Source: 66-474 sp035249175
GTDB lineage: Bacteria > Pseudomonadota > Gammaproteobacteria > Xanthomonadales > Rhodanobacteraceae
NCBI GenBank assembly: GCA_035249175.1
Contig: DATFGT010000093.1
Location: 1-53,704 of the forward strand
Length of the DNA stretch: 53,704 nucleotides
Direction of reading: 5' to 3'
Under the pieces are notes generated by a model. That model did no database searches and was not told the origin of the DNA. It saw only the letters and a program-made list of their open reading frames with translations. Of the stretch, positions 25,935 through 34,884 are shown in pieces. Position 1 is the stretch's first letter. The number at the start of each line of letters is the position of its first letter. The translations under genes and the position numbers were made by a program.

Positions 25935-27832
25935 GAAACCAGCAGCTTCACCACCCGGGTTGCGGAATCGGCCGCCGATTCCTGATCCGAACGCAAATGG
26001 ATCTCGGGCGATTCCGGTGCCTCGTACGGCGAACCGATGCCGGTGAAATTGGCGATCTTGCCCGCGCGCGCCTTGGCATACAGGCCCTTGACGTCGCGCT
26101 CCTCGCACACGGCCAGCGGCGCATCCACGAACACTTCCATGAATCCGGTTTCGCCGATCAGGTCGCGCGCCATTTGCCGTTCGGCGCGGAAGGGACTGAT
26201 GAACGACACCAGCACGATCAGCCCGGCATCCATCATCAGCTTGGACACCTCGGCCACGCGCCGGATGTTCTCGACGCGATCGGCATCGGTGAATCCAAGA
26301 TCGCGATTCAAACCGTGGCGGACGTTGTCGCCGTCCAGCAGGATCGTATGGAAACCGTCCGCAAGGAGGCGGCGCTCGACCAGGTTCGCGATGGTGGATT
26401 TGCCCGCGCCGGAAAGCCCGGTGAACCACAGGCACCGCGGCGCCTGGCCCTTGATTTTCGAACGCGTCGCGCGATCGACGTCGAGGTGCTGCCAGTGCAC
26501 GTTGCGGTCGCGGCGCAAGCCGAAATCGAGCGTGCCGCAGCCGACCGTCGCGTTGGTTTCGCGATCGATCAGGATGAAGCCGCCGAGACGGCGATCGTCC
26601 TTGTACGGCCGGAACGCGATGTCGGAATCGAGCGAAAGATTGCAGACACCGATCTCGTTGGCGGTGAGGCGGGTCGCCGCGAGGTGCGCCTGGGTATCGG
26701 GATCGATGCGGTGCTTGATCTCGGTGACCTGCGCGCCAATGGTGTGGGTCGCCCGCTTCATCAGGTAACGCCGGCCCGGCAACAGCGCGGCATCGTCCAG
26801 CCACAGCAGGTGGCAGGCGAATTGCGCGGCCACCTCGGGCGGCAGCGTGGGATCGGCAATGACATCGCCGCGCGCCACGTCGATCTGGTTGGCCAGGGTC
26901 AGCGTGATGGCCTGTCCGGCCTCGGCAACGTCGAGGTCGGCGCTGCCACCGATCACCCGCGTGACGCGCGAAAGCCGGCCCGATGGCAATACCACGACCT
27001 CGCTGCCGGGCATGACGCGTCCGCCCGCGACCATGCCCGTGTAGCCGCGAAATTTGTGGTCGGGGCGGTTGACCCATTGCACGGGCAGCGCAAACGCGGC
27101 GTCCACCTGGCGCTCCACCTGCACGGTCTCCAGGTATTCCAGCAGCGGCTTGCCGGTGTACCACGGCGTCTTGGACGACGGCGCCACCAGATTGTCGGCA
27201 TTGATCGCCGAGACGGGAATCGCATCCGCGTGCTCGATGCCAAGATCGTGCGCGAGCTTCACGCATTCCTGTTCGATCGCGTGGTAGCGCGCGTGGTTGT
27301 AGTCGATCAGGTCCAGCTTGTTGACCGCGAACAACACGTGCTGCACGCCGAACATCGCGAGGATCGCGCTATGCCGGCGGGTCTGGGTCTGCACGCCCGC
27401 GCGCGCATCGACCAGCACGATGCCGAGTTCGGCGCTGGAAGCGCCGCTGGCCATGTTGCGGGTATATTGCGCGTGGCCGGGGCAGTCCGCGACGATGAAC
27501 GCCCGCTTGTCGGTGCCAAAGTATCGCCATGCGACGTCGATGGTGATGCCCTGCTCGCGTTCGGCTTCCAGTCCGTCGAGCAGCAATGAATAGTCGGGTT
27601 TGCCGCCCTGCGTCCCATGGGTCTTGCTGTCGCGGATCATCTGCGACAGACGGTCGTCCGGAACCATCCCGGCTTCGGCCAGCAGGCGTCCGAGCAGCGT
27701 GCTTTTGCCGTCGTCCACGCTGCCGCACATGGCAAGGCGCAGGGTGTCGCGGTTTTCCAAGGCAGCCAGTCGCGCGACCAGCGCGGAGGATGCCTCGGCC
27801 ACGGTCGCGAGTTCGTCAGAAATAGCCTTCAC
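25931..27832 (-). CDS. cysNC: Bifunctional sulfate adenylyltransferase subunit 1/adenylylsulfate kinase (CysN-CysC fusion)
   Basis: Fusion of the GTPase subunit of ATP sulfurylase (CysN) with APS kinase (CysC), converting sulfate to APS and then PAPS for assimilation. 633 residues from the GTG at 27832. CysN half: P-loop GSVDDGKS (37-44), the switch region GITIDVAWRYF, DCPGH and NKLD, then two beta-barrel domains to about residue 440. CysC half: P-loop GLSGAGKS (472-479), DGDNVRHGLN, and FISPFRAER. The start overlaps the cysD stop by 17 bp, implying coupled translation. Longer in-frame starts lie inside cysD and are rejected. Confidence 0.96.
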   Translation of the reverse strand: MKAISDELATVAEASSALVARLAALENRDTLRLAMCGSVDDGKSTLLGRLLAEAGMVPDDRLSQMIRDSKTHGTQGGKPDYSLLLDGLEAEREQGITIDVAWRYFGTDKRAFIVADCPGHAQYTRNMASGASSAELGIVLVDARAGVQTQTRRHSAILAMFGVQHVLFAVNKLDLIDYNHARYHAIEQECVKLAHDLGIEHADAIPVSAINADNLVAPSSKTPWYTGKPLLEYLETVQVERQVDAAFALPVQWVNRPDHKFRGYTGMVAGGRVMPGSEVVVLPSGRLSRVTRVIGGSADLDVAEAGQAITLTLANQIDVARGDVIADPTLPPEVAAQFACHLLWLDDAALLPGRRYLMKRATHTIGAQVTEIKHRIDPDTQAHLAATRLTANEIGVCNLSLDSDIAFRPYKDDRRLGGFILIDRETNATVGCGTLDFGLRRDRNVHWQHLDVDRATRSKIKGQAPRCLWFTGLSGAGKSTIANLVERRLLADGFHTILLDGDNVRHGLNRDLGFTDADRVENIRRVAEVSKLMMDAGLIVLVSFISPFRAERQMARDLIGETGFMEVFVDAPLAVCEERDVKGLYAKARAGKIANFTGIGSPYEAPESPEIHLRSDQESAADSATRVVKLLVS

Positions 27833-28721
27833 GCTTCTTGCGCTCCATGGAATCGGAAGGATCCAGATCGATGATGCGGCCGGCTCGTTCGGACTGCCGT
27901 GTGTCCAGCATCTCGGCAATGATGTCGTCGAGGTTCGCGGCGTCGGATTCCACCGCCGCGGTCAACGGCCAGCAGCCGAGCGTGCGGAAACGCACCATCT
28001 TGGGAATCAGTTTTTCGCCGGGTTCCAGCGGCACGCGATCGTCATCGCGCACCAGCAACGCGCCGTTGCGCACGAACGTCGGGCGCTCCTTCGCGAAATA
28101 CAGCGGCACCACTTCGATGTCCTCGCGGCGGATGTACAGCCACACGTCCAGTTCGGTCCAGTCCGACAGCGGAAACACGCGCAGGGTCTCGTCGGACTCG
28201 AGCCGCGTGTTGAAAAGCCCCCATGGTTCCGGGCGCTGCTTGCGCGGCTCCCAGCGCTGGCCGGCGCCGCGCAGCGAAAAGACCCGTTCCTTGGCGCGCG
28301 CGGGATCTTCATCGCGGCGCGCACCTCCTATCGCGGCATCGAAACCGTGATCGGCCAGCGCCTGGCGCAGCGCGACGGTTTTCATGATCTCGGTGTGCCT
28401 GGAAGCGGCGTTGACGGGGTCGGTTTTACCCACGCCCTCCTGGTTGATGTATTCGATCAGGTCGACGTTTTTTTCGCGCGCGATGCGGTCGCGGAACTCG
28501 ATCATCTCGCGGAACTTCCACGTCGTGTTGACGTGCAGCATCGGCAGCGGCGGTTTCGCGGGATAGAACGCCTTCAGCAACAGGTGCAGCAGCACCGAGG
28601 AATCCTTGCCGATGGAATACAGCAGCACCGGTTTCCGGCACTCCGCCACCGTTTCGCGCAGGATGCGGATGGACTCGGCTTCGAGTCGGTCCAGGTGCGT
28701 GTGCAAACGGGCGACATTCAT
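27816..28721 (-). CDS. cysD: Sulfate adenylyltransferase subunit 2
   Basis: Catalytic ATP sulfurylase subunit of the PP-loop family; it pairs with the CysN GTPase to adenylate sulfate. 301 residues from the ATG at 28721 (MNVARLHTHL), close to the 302 residues of E. coli CysD. The PP-loop SIGKDS is at 36-41, followed by the typical HVNTTWKFREMIEFRD and GGARRDEDPARAKERVFS segments and the C-terminal ERKKREGYF. First gene of cysD-cysNC. Confidence 0.97.
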   Translation of the reverse strand: MNVARLHTHLDRLEAESIRILRETVAECRKPVLLYSIGKDSSVLLHLLLKAFYPAKPPLPMLHVNTTWKFREMIEFRDRIAREKNVDLIEYINQEGVGKTDPVNAASRHTEIMKTVALRQALADHGFDAAIGGARRDEDPARAKERVFSLRGAGQRWEPRKQRPEPWGLFNTRLESDETLRVFPLSDWTELDVWLYIRREDIEVVPLYFAKERPTFVRNGALLVRDDDRVPLEPGEKLIPKMVRFRTLGCWPLTAAVESDAANLDDIIAEMLDTRQSERAGRIIDLDPSDSMERKKREGYF

Positions 28722-28857
28722 GTCTGGGGACCTGCGCATTCGGTGTTTGCGATGTATCCGAAGCTGCCAAGGATAGCGGAATTGATCCGGCGCGGAGATG
28801 CAAGGCACCGCTCATGCACCGCTTTCCGTGTTGCCGCGCCGGTTCCCAAACCGCTCC
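28722..28857. other. cysD upstream region
   Basis: The 136-bp gap between hda and cysD carries a minus-strand TATCCT box (28770-28775) suitable as -10 for cysD, but the best -35 (TTGCAT) is 22 bp away. A poor -35 would fit an activator-dependent promoter such as CysB control, which I infer from pathway only. No gene and no terminator are seen. Confidence 0.25.
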
Positions 28858-29547
28858 TCACTCATCCAGCAGCTCGCGCAGGAACGGGATCGTGACCCGC
28901 CGCCGCGCCGCCAGCGAGGCACGGTCGATTCGCTGCAACAAAGCCACGAGCGAAGCCGGGTCGCGTGGCTGGCGCGCGAACCACCAGTCCAGCACCTCGT
29001 CGTCCAGACGCAGGCCCAGGCGGCCGGCCAAAACGCGCAGCATCGCGCGTCGGCCGGCGTCGTCCAGCGGCCGCAGCGCGTATTGCGTGCACATCGAGAG
29101 CCGCGAAACCAGATCGGGCAGCGTGATGCCAAGTTCCGCCGGCGGTGCAGTCGCCGCGAACAGTACCCGCGCGTTTGCCGTTTTGGCGCGGTTGTAGAGA
29201 TCGAACAGCGCGCGTTCGGCCTCGCGGTCGCGGGCGATCGCCTGCGCGTCATCGATCGCGAGCAGATCTTCGGCTTCGAGACCCGCGATTGCTTCGGAAC
29301 GCGGCGCCGGCAACTGCGCCAGCGACACGTAGCGTGCGGGATGGTTCGCTTCCATCGCGGCGCGGCAGGCGCCGATCAGCAGATGGCTCTTGCCGGTACC
29401 GGAGGCACCGTGCAAATACAGCCACGCCGAGCCGCCGTGCACAGCCTCGGTAACGCCCTGCAGCGCGGGCACGTTGGCACCGGGCCAGAAGGCGTCGAGG
29501 CGCTGGTGCGGCGACCAGCGCAGGTCGAGCGGAAACTGCCGGATCAT
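28858..29547 (-). CDS. hda: DnaA regulatory inactivator Hda
   Basis: AAA+ protein related to DnaA domain III that, bound to the DNA-loaded beta clamp, stimulates hydrolysis of DnaA-bound ATP and so prevents re-initiation. 229 residues. The N-terminal QFPLDL (residues 4-9) matches a clamp-binding motif as in E. coli Hda. The Walker A GASGTGKS is at 47-54, Walker B-like LLAIDDAQ at about 95-102, and an arginine-finger region LVSRLSMC near 147-154. No DnaA DNA-binding domain is present. It overlaps the upstream PerM gene by 4 bp. Confidence 0.95.
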   Translation of the reverse strand: MIRQFPLDLRWSPHQRLDAFWPGANVPALQGVTEAVHGGSAWLYLHGASGTGKSHLLIGACRAAMEANHPARYVSLAQLPAPRSEAIAGLEAEDLLAIDDAQAIARDREAERALFDLYNRAKTANARVLFAATAPPAELGITLPDLVSRLSMCTQYALRPLDDAGRRAMLRVLAGRLGLRLDDEVLDWWFARQPRDPASLVALLQRIDRASLAARRRVTIPFLRELLDE

Positions 29548-30689
29548 GGTTCGGGCGGCGTTTCCGGAGGTTTCGGCGGCGCCTCGTCGACTTCTTCAAC
29601 CGGCGAACCCGCAGTCGATATGATCTTCGGTGTCTCACGTCCGGCGAACAGCAGGCTTGCTTCGTAGCGTTCGCGGAGAAAGCGCAGCAACACCATCGCG
29701 ATCGACGCCATCGGCAACGCCAGCAGTACGCCGATGAAACCGAACAACTCGCCGAATGCCAGTACCGCGAAGATCACCGCCACGGGGTGCAGGCCGATGC
29801 GGTCGCCCACCAGCTTCGGTACCAGCACGTAGCTTTCGAGCAAGTTGCCGATACCGAACACCACCAGCACCAGGATCAGGTGGTACGCGTCGTGGAATTG
29901 CACCAGCACCGCGATGACGCTGGCGACGATGCCGATGATGAAACCGAGGTAGGGCACGAAACTGACCAGCCCCGCAATCATGCCGATCAGCGGGCCGACG
30001 TCCAGCCCGACCAGCTTCAGCGCGATCGCGTAATAGATCGCCAGGCCCAGCATCACCAGCAACTGGCCGCGCACGAATGCGCCCAACACGCTGTCGGTTT
30101 CGCGCGCGAGGCGCCGGATCGTCGGCTGCGCGTCGCGCGGCAGCAGCGCGTCGACGTGTGCAACCAGCTTGTCCCAATCACGCAGCAAATAGAAGGTCAC
30201 CACCGGTACCAGTATCACCGCTACGCCAACGCCGATCAGCGCGAGGCCCGAGCGTGTCGCGTATCCGAGCACGGCGGCGGCGATGCCACCGACGGTGCCG
30301 AGGTGTTCGCGTACACGCGCGATAAGCGTGGACGGATCTAACTCGCTGGCCGGAATGTTGAGCTTGTGTTCCAGCCACGGCACCGCCTCGTGCGCGAACC
30401 ACGCCGCGTACGCAGGCAGCGCCGCGATGAAGCGTGCGATCTGGCGCTGGATCAATGGCACCACCAGCAGCAGCGCCAGCGCCACGATCAGCAGCATCAC
30501 CAGGAACACGATGCTGGCCGCGAGCCCGCGCCCGATCCGCAGCCGCTCCAGCCGGTCCACCAGCGGATCGCCGAGATAGGCGAACACGCCCGCCAGCATG
30601 AACGGCATCAGGATCGGCGACAGCAGCCACACCAGCCAGCCGATCACCGCCACGATCAGCAACCATTGCCAGCGTTGCACGTTGCTCAT
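29544..30689 (-). CDS. AI-2E family (PerM/YdiK-like) transporter
   Basis: Polytopic membrane protein of 381 residues from the ATG at 30689 (MSNVQRWQWL), which has AGGGGAA upstream. About eight helices, with a hydrophilic central domain after the third helix (about 90-150) and the family signature GIGNLLESYVLVPKLVGDRIGL near residues 286-307. Members are annotated as PerM-type permeases or autoinducer-2 exporters, and some act as Na+/H+ antiporters; the substrate here is unknown. A Pro/Glu-rich C-terminal tail (PPKPPETPPEP) follows the last helix. It overlaps both neighbours by 4 bp. Confidence 0.9.
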   Translation of the reverse strand: MSNVQRWQWLLIVAVIGWLVWLLSPILMPFMLAGVFAYLGDPLVDRLERLRIGRGLAASIVFLVMLLIVALALLLVVPLIQRQIARFIAALPAYAAWFAHEAVPWLEHKLNIPASELDPSTLIARVREHLGTVGGIAAAVLGYATRSGLALIGVGVAVILVPVVTFYLLRDWDKLVAHVDALLPRDAQPTIRRLARETDSVLGAFVRGQLLVMLGLAIYYAIALKLVGLDVGPLIGMIAGLVSFVPYLGFIIGIVASVIAVLVQFHDAYHLILVLVVFGIGNLLESYVLVPKLVGDRIGLHPVAVIFAVLAFGELFGFIGVLLALPMASIAMVLLRFLRERYEASLLFAGRETPKIISTAGSPVEEVDEAPPKPPETPPEP

Positions 30690-31285
30690 GTGGAAGTTCC
30701 CCTGCCCTTGAGTTCGCGGCGCGCCAGCAGACCCCAGCGCACCACGTAATCGATGCCACTGACCGCGGTGAGGATCGCGACGATCCACACCGGAATCGCC
30801 ATCGGTACGCGCCAACCGAACGCCTGCGCGGCCAGCACCAGCAACACGAAACCGATCTGCGCCACCGTCGTGGCCTTCGAGAGCCAGCTCGGATGCGCCT
30901 GGAAACTGCGCAACACACGATGCCACGCAAGCACGCCCAACGCGATCACCGCGTCACGCGCCACCACCAGCGCCACCATCCAGCGCGGCGCTTCGCCGAG
31001 CCAGCCGAGCGCCACAATGCAACCCACCAGCATCAACTTGTCCGCGGCCGGATCGAGGATCGAACCCAGTTTGCTCTGCCAGTGGAACCGCCGCGCCAGC
31101 CAACCGTCCACGCCGTCCGAAACGCCGGCAATCACGGCAATCACCAGCGCTAATTCATAACGACCGAGCAGGATCGTCACGATCAGCGGCGCCACCAGCG
31201 CGATGCGCAACAGGGAAATCAGATTCGGCAGGTGCCGCAACGGGTTGTCGCCCGCAGCGCCGGCCGCTGGCGATCGCCCGTTCAC
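30686..31285 (-). CDS. CDP-alcohol phosphatidyltransferase (PgsA-like)
   Basis: Membrane phospholipid-synthesis enzyme that transfers a phosphatidyl group from CDP-diacylglycerol to an alcohol. 199 residues from the GTG at 31285. The complete CDP-alcohol signature D-G-x2-A-R-x8-G-x3-D-x3-D appears as Asp57, Asp60, Gly61, Ala64, Arg65, Gly74, Asp78 and Asp82. Five to six membrane helices follow. It may be a phosphatidylglycerophosphate synthase paralogue or a cardiolipin synthase of this superfamily; sequence alone does not decide. It starts 13 bp after the DUF2066 stop and overlaps the permease start. Confidence 0.85.
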   Translation of the reverse strand: MNGRSPAAGAAGDNPLRHLPNLISLLRIALVAPLIVTILLGRYELALVIAVIAGVSDGVDGWLARRFHWQSKLGSILDPAADKLMLVGCIVALGWLGEAPRWMVALVVARDAVIALGVLAWHRVLRSFQAHPSWLSKATTVAQIGFVLLVLAAQAFGWRVPMAIPVWIVAILTAVSGIDYVVRWGLLARRELKGRGTST

Positions 31286-31298
31286 GTCTTCGGCACGT

Positions 31299-31985
31299 TC
31301 ATGGCGTCCAGCGCAGTGATGCGTCGGCGCCCGGATGCGGCTGCTGTTCCACCGAAAGATGTCCATTCGGCGCCGTGAGACCGGCCAGTACCGTCGCCAG
31401 CGGCTGATTGAAACTGAGCTGCAACAACACGCCATCGCCCTCGGTGCCCACCGCGGTGACATCCTGCAACGCATTGTCACCGCGCAACAGAGACAAGAGA
31501 TTGGCGAAGGCATGACTGTTGTCGATGCCGTCCACCCAGAGCTTGCCGCTGCCACCCTGCGCCGGCGTCGATGCCGTCGCACCCGCAGCCGGAGCCGCGC
31601 TACCTGCGACCGCAACGCTGCCCGGATTCGCGGCAATCAGACGGCTGACCGCCCCGGGGTCGAAATCCACCTGCAACTGCAAGCCGTTGCCGGGCGCCGC
31701 ACGGCTGTAACGGAAATTGCGGACATAACCGGACGCCTGCGCCAGCACGTCGGGACTGGCCGCGAAGCCGGGTGAAACCTGCTGCAGCACCTGCGTCAGC
31801 GCGGCGGCAATCGCGGCGTTGCGCTGGGTGTCGTCGGTACCTGCCACCGGCACCGTCGCGGAATACGGATTGGCGGGTGTGGCGCCAGGCTGGGGCGCGC
31901 TGCCCGCAGATTGCGGAGCTGTCTGCGCCGAGGCAAACGCGGCCACGCCCAGCGCCAGCAGCAGGGACAGGGAAATTCGCAACAT
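31299..31985 (-). CDS. DUF2066 domain protein with signal peptide
   Basis: Function unknown. 228 residues from the ATG at 31985 (MLRISLSLLL), with GGAGGTG upstream. A clear signal peptide ends near ASAQT (residues 19-23), predicting an exported, periplasmic protein. An Ala/Pro/Gly-rich linker splits the mature part (about 135-155). The DUF2066 pattern, an N-terminal helical region AAIAAALTQVLQQVS followed by beta-rich segments, is present. It heads an operon with the phosphatidyltransferase, PerM-like permease and hda, and is divergent from purM. This gene set next to purMN is a recurrent arrangement in Xanthomonadales. Confidence 0.82.
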   Translation of the reverse strand: MLRISLSLLLALGVAAFASAQTAPQSAGSAPQPGATPANPYSATVPVAGTDDTQRNAAIAAALTQVLQQVSPGFAASPDVLAQASGYVRNFRYSRAAPGNGLQLQVDFDPGAVSRLIAANPGSVAVAGSAAPAAGATASTPAQGGSGKLWVDGIDNSHAFANLLSLLRGDNALQDVTAVGTEGDGVLLQLSFNQPLATVLAGLTAPNGHLSVEQQPHPGADASLRWTP

Positions 31986-32040
31986 GGCCGAACACCTCCG
32001 AACGTTGCGTGCAAGTCTGCCCAATCATGGCGTCAACGTC

Positions 32041-32046
32041 TATCAT
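32041..32046 (+). promoter_or_regulatory. Candidate -10 box for purM
   Basis: TATCAT lies 41 bp upstream of the proposed purM GTG, with only a poor -35 (TGCCCA, 17 bp further up). If this is the promoter, the more upstream ATG at 32027 cannot be the start codon. Confidence 0.3.
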
Positions 32047-32086
32047 TGCGCATTCAGCCAGCCATGGGCGCGTGCCGCCTCAACCC

Positions 32087-33130
32087 GTGATTTCCGACAA
32101 CGACGCCCTTTCTTACCGCGCCGCGGGCGTGGACATCGACGCCGGCAATGCGGTGGTCGAGCGCATCAAGCCACTGGTCGGGAAAACATTCCGTCCGGAA
32201 GTGATGGGTGGCCTCGGTGGTTTCGGCGCGCTGTTCGATCTCTCGAAAAAATATCGCGAGCCCGTGCTGGTGTCGGGCACCGATGGCGTCGGCACCAAGC
32301 TGAAACTGGCGCAGCAGTTGAATCGCCACGACACCATCGGCATCGATCTCGTCGGCATGTGTGTGAACGACGTGCTGGTGCAGGGCGCCGAACCGCTGTT
32401 CTTCCTCGATTATTTCGCGACCGGCAAGCTCGACGTCGACACCACCGTCGCGGTGGTGGGCGGCATTGCCAAAGGTTGCGAACTCGCGGGCTGCGCGCTG
32501 ATCGGAGGCGAAACCGCGGAGATGCCCGACATGTACCCGCCGGGAGAGTACGACCTCGCGGGCTTCAACGTCGGCGCGGTGGAGAAATCGGAAATCATCG
32601 ACGGCAGCGCGATCCGTGCGGGCGACGTGATCCTGGGTGTCGCGTCCAGCGGGCCGCACTCCAACGGTTACTCGCTGATCCGCAAGATCGTGGAACGCGC
32701 CGGCTCGCCGTTCGACCAGAAGCTCGGCGATACCACACTGGCCGACGCGTTGATGATGCCCACCACCATTTACGTGAAGCCGATGCTCGCGCTGCTGCGC
32801 GCCCGGCCCGGCACGATCCACGGCATGGCGCACATCACCGGCGGCGGCCTGCAGGAAAACATCATCCGCGTGGTGCCGGACGGGCTCGGCCTCGCGATCT
32901 ATTCGTCGGCCTGGCCAATGCCGGCCGTGTTTGACTGGCTGCGGCGGGAGGGCAAGGTGCCGCGCGAGGAAATGTGGCGCACTTTCAATTGCGGGATCGG
33001 TTTCACGTTGATCCTCGCACCCGGCGATGTGGCTGGCGTACGCGATGCACTGGCGCAATCCGGACTCGCGAGCTGGACCATCGGCGAGGTCGTTGCCACC
33101 GCGGGCGACCCGCGCGTCCACATCACATGA
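32087..33130 (+). CDS. purM: Phosphoribosylformylglycinamidine cyclo-ligase
   Basis: AIR synthetase: ATP-dependent ring closure of FGAM to aminoimidazole ribotide, step 5 of purine synthesis. 347 residues from the GTG at 32087. The first residues (VISDNDALSYRAAGVD) align in length with E. coli PurM, which begins MTDKTSLSYKDAGVD. Motifs: GGFGALFDL, SGTDGVGTKLKLA, DLVGMCVNDVLVQGAEPLFFLDY, GGETAEMP and HITGGGLQENI. The ATG at 32027 would add 20 residues, lacks a ribosome binding site and precedes the -10 candidate. It overlaps purN by 4 bp. Confidence 0.95.
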   Translation: MISDNDALSYRAAGVDIDAGNAVVERIKPLVGKTFRPEVMGGLGGFGALFDLSKKYREPVLVSGTDGVGTKLKLAQQLNRHDTIGIDLVGMCVNDVLVQGAEPLFFLDYFATGKLDVDTTVAVVGGIAKGCELAGCALIGGETAEMPDMYPPGEYDLAGFNVGAVEKSEIIDGSAIRAGDVILGVASSGPHSNGYSLIRKIVERAGSPFDQKLGDTTLADALMMPTTIYVKPMLALLRARPGTIHGMAHITGGGLQENIIRVVPDGLGLAIYSSAWPMPAVFDWLRREGKVPREEMWRTFNCGIGFTLILAPGDVAGVRDALAQSGLASWTIGEVVATAGDPRVHIT

Positions 33131-33789
33131 GCTTTCGCGTTGCGGTGCTCGCCTCCGGCCGGGGCAGCAACCTCGCGACGCTGATCGACGCGCGCGAAGC
33201 CGGCAGGCTGCCGATCGACATCGTTCTGGTCGCGGGCGACAAGGCCGATGCGCCCGCGCTGCGCAACGCGGAAGCCCACGCGATTCCCACGTTTGCGCTC
33301 GATCCGAAATCGTTTGGCTCGCGACGCGAGTTCGACGAGGCACTGTTCGCGAACGTCGCGGCCAGCGGCGCGCACCTGGTGGTGCTGGCGGGCTACATGC
33401 GCATCATCGATGCCGGCGTCACCGCGCAGTGGCAAGGGCGGATCATCAACATCCACCCCTCGCTGCTGCCGAAATACCGCGGGTTGCACACCCATCGTCG
33501 CGCCCTGAAAGCCGGCGACGTCGAGCACGGCGCCAGCGTGCATTTCGTCAGTGCCGAGCTGGACGGCGGACCGGTGATCGCGCAGGCGCGCATCGCGATC
33601 CACCCCGGCGATACCGAAGGTGCGCTCGCCGCACGGCTGCTGTCGCAGGAACATCGGCTGCTCACCGCGTGCGTGGATGCCATCGCGCGCGGCAGGGTGC
33701 GTGAACGCGGGGGCAAGGTGCTGTTCGATGGCACGGCCCTTTCCGCGCCGCTACGACTGGATGCTTCGGGGCACCTGGGCGCCGCGTGA
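33127..33789 (+). CDS. purN: Phosphoribosylglycinamide formyltransferase
   Basis: Transfers a formyl group from 10-formyl-THF to GAR, step 3 of purine synthesis. 220 residues from the ATG at 33127, which overlaps the purM stop (ATGA). The GAR-binding GRGSNL (11-16) and the catalytic triad Asn108, His110 (NIHPSLLP) and Asp146 (ELDGGP) are all present. A short extra C-terminal segment ends in HLGAA. Confidence 0.97.
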   Translation: MSFRVAVLASGRGSNLATLIDAREAGRLPIDIVLVAGDKADAPALRNAEAHAIPTFALDPKSFGSRREFDEALFANVAASGAHLVVLAGYMRIIDAGVTAQWQGRIINIHPSLLPKYRGLHTHRRALKAGDVEHGASVHFVSAELDGGPVIAQARIAIHPGDTEGALAARLLSQEHRLLTACVDAIARGRVRERGGKVLFDGTALSAPLRLDASGHLGAA

Positions 33790-33849
33790 GCGTGCGTTCA
33801 GGCTCGCCGAGTCACGCTGCGCGGCAACTGCTTCCCCACGTTGAATGCC

Positions 33850-34560
33850 ATGCATCGTCATCGTCTTTCGGGATCCTTCTTTGCCATCGTGTTGACGATG
33901 GCATTCGCTGCTGCGATCGCCGCGGCGCCACCGCTGCCCGGGTTCACCGCGCATTACCGGGTGCTGCAAAACGGTTCGCCTATCGGAGAGGCAGTACTTA
34001 CATTGGCGCCCGGCGCAAACGATACCTGGACCTTCACCACGCAGAGCCAGGGCACCGCCGGCCTCGCCTCCCTGCTGGCCGCCGGCACCCGCGAAGTTTC
34101 AACCTTCAAATGGGTCGGCGACGCGCCACAGGGGATCAGCTACGACTACACGATGAAATCGGCGCTCAAGCAGAAGCACCGCAGCGTGCGCTTCGACTGG
34201 GCCAGCCACGCCATTGACGTGAACGACAACGGCGCCTTCCACTTTGCCACGGTGCCCAGGGTGATCGAACGCCACACGGTGCCGCTGGCGCTCGCAGCCG
34301 GATTTGCCGCAGGCAAAACCACCTTCACCTTGCCCGTTGCAGTCCGCGACCGCATCGAAACACAGCAGTATGCGGTACAAGGCAAGCAAAATGTGACCGT
34401 GCCCGCCGGCACCTTCGATGCCAGCCGCGTCAGCCGCACCGATGGTAGCGACAGTTTCGAAGCATGGTTCGCACCGACGACAGTGCCGGCACCGATCAAG
34501 ATCGAGCAGCGCGGCAAGAACGCTTTTTCGCTCGAGCTGGAAAGCTGGTCGACCCACTGA
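33850..34560 (+). CDS. DUF3108 domain exported protein
   Basis: Function unknown. 236 residues from the ATG at 33850; an in-frame TTG nine bases earlier is an alternative. A signal peptide is visible (MHRHRLSGSF then a hydrophobic stretch to AAIAAAPPLP). The mature protein is beta-rich, with the DUF3108 pattern FTAHYRVLQNGSPIGEA at the start and a VPAGTFDASRVSRT segment near residue 190. Probably periplasmic. It follows purN by 60 bp and may share its transcript. No Shine-Dalgarno is evident. Confidence 0.8.
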   Translation: MHRHRLSGSFFAIVLTMAFAAAIAAAPPLPGFTAHYRVLQNGSPIGEAVLTLAPGANDTWTFTTQSQGTAGLASLLAAGTREVSTFKWVGDAPQGISYDYTMKSALKQKHRSVRFDWASHAIDVNDNGAFHFATVPRVIERHTVPLALAAGFAAGKTTFTLPVAVRDRIETQQYAVQGKQNVTVPAGTFDASRVSRTDGSDSFEAWFAPTTVPAPIKIEQRGKNAFSLELESWSTH

Positions 34561-34884
34561 CCAGTTGCGCCAACCTCGCTACGGACATTGTCCGGAATGA
34601 CGAGCGAAAGAGCTGCGGTTCGCGGCAATGCCCCGCCAGCTCTGGTAGGGCGGGTGCCAACCCGCCTTTCATGGCGCTCTGCAAATGCAGCCCCGCCTTC
34701 GCGGGAATCACGAAAATGGATGGATCAAAGATCCCCGGGGCGGGAGCGGGACCCGAAACGATAACCTGCGTCCTTGCGAGAAGAAAAATGGATCCCGGCC
34801 TGCGCCGGGATGACGAGCAAACACGTACTACTTGCATGCGGCAACGCGCACCCGTCCCGGTGGCAGGACCAGGGTGCGTTCGCG
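34561..34884. repeat. Intergenic cluster of palindromic repeats
   Basis: No gene is visible in this 324-bp gap between convergent DUF3108 and murA. It holds several palindromes: a GGACA/TGTCC stem followed by GGAATGACGAG (about 34583-34605); a GTAG-type REP (34645-34666); CCCGC-CTTC-GCGGG (34692-34705); an 8-bp ATCCCGGC-CTGC-GCCGGGAT hairpin followed by GACGA (34792-34811); and CGCACCC/GGGTGCG with inner GTCC/GGAC (34847-34878), which ends 6 bp from the murA stop and may terminate it. Confidence 0.6.
34645..34666 (+). repeat. GTAG-type REP element
   Basis: A GTAG head followed by the palindrome GGCGGGT...ACCCGCC. It matches the minus-strand element at 25913-25934 except in the loop (GCCA here against CCTG). 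GTAG-headed REPs are known from Stenotrophomonas (SMAG elements) and are typically mobilised by RAYT transposases; none is encoded in this window. Confidence 0.6.

Noticed and set aside
32027..32086. Upstream ATG for purM adding 20 residues
   Set aside because: No ribosome binding site, the -10 candidate TATCAT lies inside it, and the GTG at 32087 matches the E. coli PurM N-terminus in length.
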